A stretch of 64,000 bases of DNA from Leptobrachium leishanense. Taxonomy: Eukaryota; Chordata; Amphibia; Anura; Megophryidae. The notes under the pieces are model-generated. The model did no database searches. It was not told the DNA's origin and saw only the letters and a program-made list of their open reading frames with translations. The first letter of the stretch is position 1. The number at the start of each line of letters is the position of its first letter. A program made the translations under genes and the position numbers. This document shows positions 57,331 to 64,000 of this stretch, piece by piece. The stretch covers positions 97,561,204 through 97,625,203 of the forward strand of contig CM019069.1 of the NCBI GenBank assembly GCA_009667805.1, in the 5' to 3' direction.

Positions 57331-58640
57331 CTTATCTGGTAATGAGGGGGTGATACTTCCAATGTTCCGTTATTTCATTCTGTGTGCATCAAAGGTAGTG
57401 AGTGTGAAGTGAAAACCAGTTCATTTCACAAAAAGCAATAAGACATGACGTTTTAAATTCATAACCCCATGTAGGGACATACTAAACAGAATATTACATG
57501 TGTGTGTTAAAGGAACTTTACCACTTGGTAAGCTGTAACTAGGTTACTTGTGCATTACAAACAAAACTACATTATAAAACACATGCTGATGTTTTTTTAT
57601 CCACTGAATTTTTCCTGTAATGCAACATTTACCTAAATCTGTGCAAAAGATATTCTACCAATAAATATATATAAATATAGCAAATAAGCAACTTACCATA
57701 AATATAGCAAATATTTGCTATACTTGTGGTAATATGCCCATTGCCTTTTGGAAAAGCCGATCTGACATATAAGCAGTTGAAGAGAATAATGGTCTCCAAT
57801 TGTCCGTCCTTAACCCCTAAGACCCTGTCTTAGGCACACCTTGAGTTAACTCTCCTTCTGCGCAGGGAGAGAGAAATCCGTTAAAAAAACACACGAGGCA
57901 TGTAATTTTGTCTGGCAATTTCTCTCTGCCTTCCAACGGTTCTTTGACACTTATTTATACCTGTGTCAAGGCGTTGGCTCTTTATTTCATTAGTTAACAT
58001 TTCAAAACATAACATAGTTCATTGGCCAGTTTCAATACAGGTCTGGTGACACATTTCTGGACCTTCCTGTGGCCTTGGCATGTGATTTCTTGAGATATCA
58101 GCATTTCTTCAGACATCAGCATTTCTTAAGACATCAGTACTTTTTTAAGACATCAGCACTTTTTTATCACTTGAGAGAAACATTTGCAAACATCAGTATC
58201 CTTGTCATTCTAAAGACATTTGCAAACATCTTGAGAAGTGAACCTTAGTCCTATAATACTGCTGATTATCAATTTATCTTAAAACTATTTCTTATATTTT
58301 AAACCTTAATTTATCTATTAATATTATAATTCCTGGGGTGTTATTTAACTACTTATAGGGTCCTTCTTATAGGTTAGCAGATGGTGGTCTGAGGATTCCT
58401 TTTCCTTCAGCAGTGTATTTATTTAATGCAACAGCAGGGTGATACATGTGCTTCTATGGGTTGCTCACTGTGCATGTGCCACGTGGTTTGGACACGTGCA
58501 CGTGATATCCCCGCCGTCACAGGAGAGCGTGACGTCGTCGATGCTCGACTCCTGTTGCGGAAGCTCCGGCCTCCGATACTTTTATGTAATTCACCTGTTC
58601 ATTACTGGTTCCCCGTGGAGACTTCAGGTATATATATACA
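57331..58640. other. Unassigned upstream flank
   Basis: No BFAR coding exon was recognised here. Short tandem copies of AGACATCAGCATTTCTT/AGACATCAGTACTTTTT lie at about 58095-58170. A TTAAAGGAAC near 57508 may be a T2 MITE end without a partner. Confidence 0.35.
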
Positions 58641-59840
58641 CACTATATTGCCAAAAGTATTCGCTCACCTGCCTTGACTCGCATATGAATTTAAGTGACA
58701 CCCCATTCCTAATCCATAGGGTTCAATATGACGTCGGTCCACCCTTTGCAGCTATAACAGCTTCAACTCTTCTGGGAAGGCTGTCCACAAGGTTTAGGAG
58801 TGTGTTTATGGGAATTTTTGACCATTCTTCCAGAAGCGCATTCGTGAGGTCACACACTGATGTTGGACGAGAAGGCCTGGCTCTCAGTCTCCGCTCTAAT
58901 TCATCCCAAAGATGTTCTATCGGGTTGAGATCAGGATTCTGTGCAGGCCAGTCAAGTTCATCCACACCAGACTCTGTCATCCATGTCTTTATGGACCTTG
59001 CTTTGTGCATTGGTGCACAGTCATGTTGGAAGAGGAAGGGGCCAGCGCCAAACTGTTCCCACAAAGTTGGGAGCATGGAATTGTCCAAAATGTCGTGGTA
59101 TGCTGAAACATTCAGAGTTCCTTTCACTGGAACTAAAGACCCAAGCCCAGCTCCTGAAAAACAACCCCACACCATAATCCCCCCTCCACCAAACTTTACA
59201 CTTGGCACATTGCAGTCATACAAGTAACATTCTCCTGGCAACCGCCAAACCCAGACTCGTCCCTCAGATTGCCAGGAGAAGCACGATTCGTCATTCCAGA
59301 GAACACGTCTCCACTGCTCTAGAGTCCAATGGCGGCGTGCTTTACACCACTGCATCCGACGCTTTGCATTGCACTTGGTGATGTATGGCTTGGATGCAGC
59401 TGCTCGGCCATGGAAACCCATTCCATGAAGCTCTCTGCGCACTGTTCTTGAGCTAATGTGAAGGCCACATGAAGTTTGGAGGTTTGTAGCGATTGACTGC
59501 AGAAAGTTGGCGACCTCTTCGCACTATGCACCTCAGCATCTGCTGACCCCGCTCCATCAGTTTATGTGGCCTACCACTTCGTGGCTGAGTTGCGGTCGTT
59601 CTCAAACACTTAGGAGCGAGGAAATTTCACAACTGGATTTGTTGCACAGGTGGCATCCTATCACAGTTCCACGCTGGAATTCACTAAGCTCCTGAGAGCG
59701 ACCCATTCTTTCACAAATGTTTGTAAAAACAGTCTGCATGCCTAGGTGCTTGATTTTATACACCTGTGGCCATGGAAGTGATTGGAACACCTGTTTCTGA
59801 TTATTTGGATGGGTGAGCGAATACTTTTGGCAAAATAGTG
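58641..59840 (-). mobile_element. Tc1-type transposon, second family
   Basis: Inverted ends CACTATATTGCCAAAAGTAT and ATACTTTTGGCAAAATAGTG bracket about 1.2 kb. TA-rich flanks make the exact boundary uncertain by a few bases. The transposase runs on the minus strand. Confidence 0.85.
58723..59709 (-). pseudogene. Tc1-type transposase (frameshifted N terminus)
   Basis: The long C-terminal frame (59442-58723, 239 residues) has [20 protein letters not shown] with the first Asp, [13 protein letters not shown] with the second, and [20 protein letters not shown] with the third acidic residue. So the DDE triad is complete. The N-terminal part starts at about 59709 (MGRSQELSEFQRGTVIGCHL) but is separated by frameshifts across 59440-59650. 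It belongs to a different Tc1 family from the 33054 and 60414 copies. Confidence 0.85.
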
Positions 59841-59847
59841 TTTATAC

Positions 59848-59945
59848 AGTAGACGTTAGGGCTGCGCATCTTCAGTGGTCTCACGATTCGATTACAATTA
59901 TCTTGCCAACGATTCGATTACACGATGCATCACGATTAATAATGC
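59848..59945. mobile_element. hAT-like end, TAGGGCTGCGCATC family (fragment)
   Basis: A terminal-like TTAGGGCTGCGCATCTTC is followed by ACGATTCGATTAC repeats and ATCACGATTAAT. No partner end was found. Confidence 0.4.
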
Positions 59946-60035
59946 CCATTGCTAAATTTATTGTATCTGCTCTAAAAGAAAAAAGACACTTCCTGCATGT
60001 AGCAAAATCTGAACACAGCAGACATACACAGTAAG

Positions 60036-60411
60036 GTATAGTGTGTATATATATATATATATATACACACCCCATACAGGCATCAGGTATAGTGTATACA
60101 GTAGTGTGTATATATACACCGTATACCTGATGTCTGTATAGGGTATATATATATATATATATAATATATATATACACACACACACTACTGTATACACTAT
60201 ACCTGAGGTCTGCATGTAAGATATATACATGCAGACCTCAGGTATAGTATAGTAAGGTAAGGTATAGTGGTACAGTAGTGTATATATATATTATGTATAT
60301 ATATATATACACATACCCTACAGACATCAGGTATATGGTACATATACACACACACTACTGTATACACTATACCTGATGTCTGTATGGGGTATATATACAC
60401 TGGTATATATA
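60036..60411. repeat. TA/CA-rich repeat with TATACCTGATGTCTGTA units
   Basis: Alternating TATATA tracts and direct or inverted copies of ACAGACATCAGGTATA and AGTGTATACAGTAGTGTG. The array continues at 63147-63341 after the Tc1 element, so the Tc1 landed inside it. Confidence 0.8.
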
Positions 60412-60601
60412 TACAGTTGTGTTCAAAATTATTCAACCCCCAATGCTGTAAAGGCATTTAGGGAATTTAGTGTACATTTGTAATTGTATTCAGAATGAAA
60501 TCCTACAAGGACTTTTTAAAGAACCATATGCAACTAAAATGACATCATTTGGTTTTGTAATACAGTAGTAAATGTTTCTTTTGTGAATTCTTCATTGACA
60601 C

Positions 60602-61716
60602 TGTAGCGCTCACTCCCGGAGGAGCCGCTGAAAATGAACCACGGGTCAGTCTCCCCACTCTAGGGAATAAATATACTCCAACACCGCTGTGGGTTTTTAT
60701 AATTTAAATAGTTTACTAAAATATTAAGCAGACGTTGAGACACGGTATTCACAGGTATTATTACAGTACTTTCGTATCGCGGTAAAAACGCGTAGCGGGA
60801 AAGAAACGAAACACGAGGCTTCGTATTTCGGAAAAAAACAATATATTCGCAACCGAACAGAAAGAATGCAATTGCACGAAATTTCGGAAAAAGGGACACG
60901 TAGCGGAACCAAGAATACAATCTCTTCGTATTCGATAAACGCGCAGCGGAAAAGAGAAAAAATATTCGGAACGTATCTTTAACCCCTGTTCCGATTCGTA
61001 ACAGTATGAGTCCTGCACAGGTTAAGTCCCGGAATGTAAAAGGTGTGTATGTGTGTGTGTATGGTACCCGGGTACTGTTCAACTGGCCAGTGAATTTACT
61101 TAAGGAATGTCTTCGACTAGTCAAGTTGGGGCCCTGTGGACTTTAGAGAGAAAACAGCAGCGTGTTCCTTATTTACAAACGGCCTTGGAGACCTCTCACC
61201 CATCCACCGATTGCTTTAGGCTCCGCTGACCCAGGACGTCTCTCCGCTCGATATTGACTGGGGATACTTGCGGCCGGATCCGTTGTCTGACTCTCCGTAG
61301 CTTGTCCACGACTTGTCCAGCTCACCGCCTGCTCTCCGTATCCGATCAACTCGCGGCAACTCCTCACTCAAGGTCTTCGGTTCCTTAATCTGCAGCAAAT
61401 CTCGGGAACTTGGAGGTCTCCTTCTCCTAAGGCTGGATGACCCGGTGTAAGGAACTGACAGGTCTCACTCGCGCTCTGGCCTAGGCCCTCTAGCGATATC
61501 TTGCACTGCGTCTGCTCTCCCTCGTTCCCTGGCGCGCTCTGGCGCGTTCTCCACGAGGCTCAGGATGTCAAGCGTCTGTGTCCCACCCACTTCCTGTCTG
61601 TTTGCAAAGCACGCCGGGAAATGTAGTCCCAATGTCCAGTGTCTCTGATCGCGATTGTCTCCATCTTGTGGCCAAAAATAGGTACTGCCACAGCAAGATT
61701 TTAACACAGCGCTACA
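60602..61716. mobile_element. Solo LTR inserted in Tc1 copy 2
   Basis: This 1,115-base insertion has termini TGTAGCG and CGCTACA and is flanked by ACAC (60598-60601 and 61717-61720). Tc1 copy 1 gives the empty site GACACAATTATTC. A second copy in the opposite orientation begins at 63342. No gag or pol sequence is present. Confidence 0.8.
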
Positions 61717-61908
61717 ACACAATTATTCAACCCCTTAAAGACTACCACTCTGAAAAACAGAGGTTCATTCAAGTGTTTTCAATCAGGTATTGAAAACACC
61801 TGTGGATGTCACGGAGCAGCAATAAAGCATAATAAGCACCAATTAGGCAACTTTAAAATGACTGTGATACTCAGCTCCTTCTAGACATTTACTGGTGTGG
61901 TTACAAAC

Positions 61909-62927
61909 ATGGTGAAGTCAAGAGAATGGTCCAGAAAGACAAGAAAGAGTGATTACTCTTCACAGGAAGGGCAATGGCTATAAGAAGATTGCAAAGATGT
62001 TAAACATACAAGAGAGACCATAGGAAGCATTATTCGCAAAATTCAAGGCAAAGGGCACTGTTGAAACGCTACCTGGTCGTGGCAGAAAGAAGATGCTGAC
62101 TTCAACTGCTGTGCACTACCTGAAGCGTAGAGTGGAGAAAAGTCCCCGTGTGACTGCTGAGGAACTGAGAAAAGATTTGTCAGATGTGGGTACTGAAGTT
62201 TCAGCTCAGACAATACGGCCCACACTGCGTAATGAAGGCCTCCATGCCAGAACTCCCAGGCGCACCCCCTTGCTGTCTCCAAAGAATAAGAAGAGTCGAC
62301 TGCAGTATGCCAAAAGTCATGTGGACAAACCACAGAAGTTTTGGGATAGTGTTCTGTGGACTGATGAAACAAAATTAGAACTGTTTGGGCCCATGGATCA
62401 ATGCTATGTTTGGAGGAGGAAGAACAAGGCCTATGAAAAAAGAACACCTTGCCTACTGTGAAGCATGGCGGGGGGGTCAATCATGCTTTGGGGCGGTTTT
62501 GCTTCTGCAGGTACAGGGAAGTTTCAGCGTGTGCAAGGTACCATGAATTCTCTTCAGTACAGGAGATATTGGATGACAATGCGATGCAGTCCGTCACAAA
62601 CCTGAGGCTGGGAGACGTTGAACCTTTCAACAGGACAATGATCCCAAGCATACCTCCAAGTCCACTAGAGCATGGTTTCAGATTAAAGGCTGGAACATTT
62701 TGGAGTGGCCATCGCAGTCACCTGACTTAAATCCGATTGAGAACCTCTGGTGGGACTTAAAGAAAGCAGTTGCAGTGCGCAAGTCTAAGAATGTGACTGA
62801 ACTGGAGGCTTTTGCCCATGACGAATGGGCGAAGATACCCGTAGATCGCTGCAAGACACTTGTGTCAAGCTATGCTTCACGTTTAAAAGCTGTTATAACT
62901 GTAAAAGGATGTTGTACTAAGTACTAA
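61909..62927 (+). pseudogene. Tc1-type transposase (frameshifted, full-length)
   Basis: It starts at [11 protein letters not shown] but shifts frame within about 15 codons. Further breaks lie near 62040, 62440, 62470 and 62560. All three catalytic positions can be read: [10 protein letters not shown], the second Asp in NRTMIP-shifted sequence near 62635, and NPIENLWWDL near 62733. The C terminus AVITVKGCCTKY is retained, unlike copy 1. It is inactive by frame decay but not deletion. Confidence 0.85.
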
Positions 62928-63146
62928 GATTGAATGTCACTTGGGGGTTGAATAAAACTGATAATGATGTGAGCACAGAAAAGACATTTGTGGTTATTTC
63001 ATTATAAATGTTATGTTATATTTGTCTGACCTACACGTGACTCTTTGATTTAATTGTAAGCAAGATGACTGAATGATCAAAATCAATGTCAAACTGGCCA
63101 AAACACTCAATTTCAGTGGGGGTTGAATAATTTTGAACACAACTGT

Positions 63147-63341
63147 ATATACACCAGTTTATATATATACCCCATACAGACATCAGGTATAGTGTATACA
63201 GTAGTGTGTGTATATATACCCTATACCTGATGTCTGTATATAGGGTGTGTATATATATATACTATACCTTACCTTACTATACCTGAGGTCTGCATGGGAG
63301 ATATATATACATCTCCCATGCAGGCCTCAGGGATAGTATAG
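63147..63341. repeat. TA/CA-rich repeat, continuation
   Basis: The same units as 60036-60411, including CAGACATCAGGTATAGTGTA. A hairpin GCATGGGAGATATATATAC/ATCTCCCATGC lies near 63290-63322. Confidence 0.8.
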
Positions 63342-64000
63342 TGTAGCGATGTGTTAAAGTTTACTGTGGCAGTACCCATTTTTAGCCACAAGATGGAGAC
63401 AATCACGATTAAAGACTCTGGACACTCGAACTACATGTCCCGGCATGCTTTGCGAAGAAACAGGAAGTGGGTGGGTTTGTGGAGACGCTGTACATCCTGC
63501 ACCTCGTGGAGAACAGGCAGAGCGCGCCAGGGAGCAAAGGAGAGCGGATGCACACACACACAGAGAAGGAGAGACCAAAAGATAGGCCGGAGCGCAGACA
63601 GAGTGGATCGGCTTTAGGATTGGGTCACCCAGCCTTGCGGAGACAGACATCACCATTCACATTATCCGAGTGCAGTGCTGAGGAGAGAAGACCCCTCGAG
63701 TAAGGAGTACCGCGGTCGATGGAAGCGGGGAGCAGGGGTAAACTGGCTGAGTCGCGGCTGACAGACAGAAGGCCAGACAACAGATCCGGTGGTTGGCGTC
63801 CCCAGTTAAAATCGAGCGGAGAGACGTCCTGGGTCAGTGGAATCTCGAGCTTGCGCTGGATGGGAGAGGCCCCCAAGCCGTATGTGAATAAGAGCGTACG
63901 CTGCTGTTTTCTTTCTAAAACCCACAGGGCCCCAACTGACTAGTCGAAGACATCGATAAAGTAAACTCACTGGCCAGTTGAAAAGTACCCGGGTCCCTAC
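63342..64000. mobile_element. Solo-LTR-like copy 2, cut by window end
   Basis: It starts TGTAGCGATGTGTTAAAGTT and matches the reverse complement of 60602-61716: CAAGATGGAGACAATC, ACTAGTCGAAGACAT and CACTGGCCAGTTGAA. It runs off the window, so whether it is a solo LTR or the edge of a complete element is unknown. Confidence 0.7.

Larger units (their letters stand above)
60414..63145 (+). mobile_element. Tc1-type transposon, copy 2 (carrying a solo LTR)
   Basis: Ends CAGTTGTGTTCAAAATTATT and AATTTTGAACACAACTG are flanked by TA (60412-60413 and 63146-63147). It is the same family as 33054-34426. An LTR insertion at 60602-61716 splits the 5' part. Confidence 0.9.

Noticed and set aside
58426..58677. 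Overlapping plus-strand frames as a BFAR exon
   Set aside because: No RING-finger Cys/His spacing or other BFAR similarity was seen.

Overview
The window is vertebrate, most likely frog, genomic DNA. It carries the 5' third of one host gene, PARN (poly(A)-specific ribonuclease), on the minus strand. Nine coding exons with matching splice phases lie at 57116-57098 (start codon), 30086-30009, 7135-7056, 6795-6728, 6635-6554, 5379-5319, 5235-5073, 4759-4694 and 4514-4476. They encode about 218 residues that align without gaps to vertebrate PARN as I remember it and include the catalytic Asp28/Glu30 pair. Intron 1 is about 27 kb and holds most of the window. The frog assignment rests on the Xenopus-like PARN residues and on the repeat mix: Tx1/L1-like LINEs, TTAAAGGG-type T2/Kolobok MITEs, many hAT and Harbinger MITEs, Penelope-like elements and Tc1 copies.

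Layout. 1-4475: PARN intron 9 with decayed L1, CR1-like and L2 pieces. 4476-7135: PARN exons 9 to 3. 7136-30008: intron 2, holding a hAT with hairpins and a minisatellite (8376-9719), a Penelope-like element broken by a T2 MITE and a full-length L1 (11154-17201), a second full-length L1 (17942-23925) inside another Penelope-like copy, and further hAT and Harbinger insertions. 30009-30086: exon 2. 30087-57097: intron 1, with Harbinger and hAT MITEs, a Tc1 copy (33054-34426), a 6.1 kb nested hAT/minisatellite/solo-LTR complex (36888-42967), more hATs, Penelope-like pieces, an L2 reverse transcriptase fragment and two inverted TTAA-type elements. 57098-57330: exon 1 and a TATA-less promoter with ETS and CCAAT motifs. 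57331-64000: upstream flank with two Tc1 elements and two solo-LTR-like copies.

The most unusual signal is architectural. Three hAT-like elements from different terminal-repeat families (8376-9719, 36888-42967, 47625-48539) each contain a hairpin followed, in the same relative orientation, by a minisatellite whose units share the core CC(A/C)TG(TG)AGCNGGGG. Copies of two of these families elsewhere in the window (32031-32351, 29105-29875) lack the G-rich array. This suggests a hairpin plus minisatellite cassette that arose in, or moved between, DNA transposons. The largest array (about 4.7 kb, roughly 165 units) is split by a solo LTR and shows blocks of unit variants. No other host gene, tRNA, rRNA or CRISPR array was recognised. 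All coordinates come from reading the sequence by eye. Splice boundaries and target-site duplications were checked base by base; the edges of decayed repeats are approximate.
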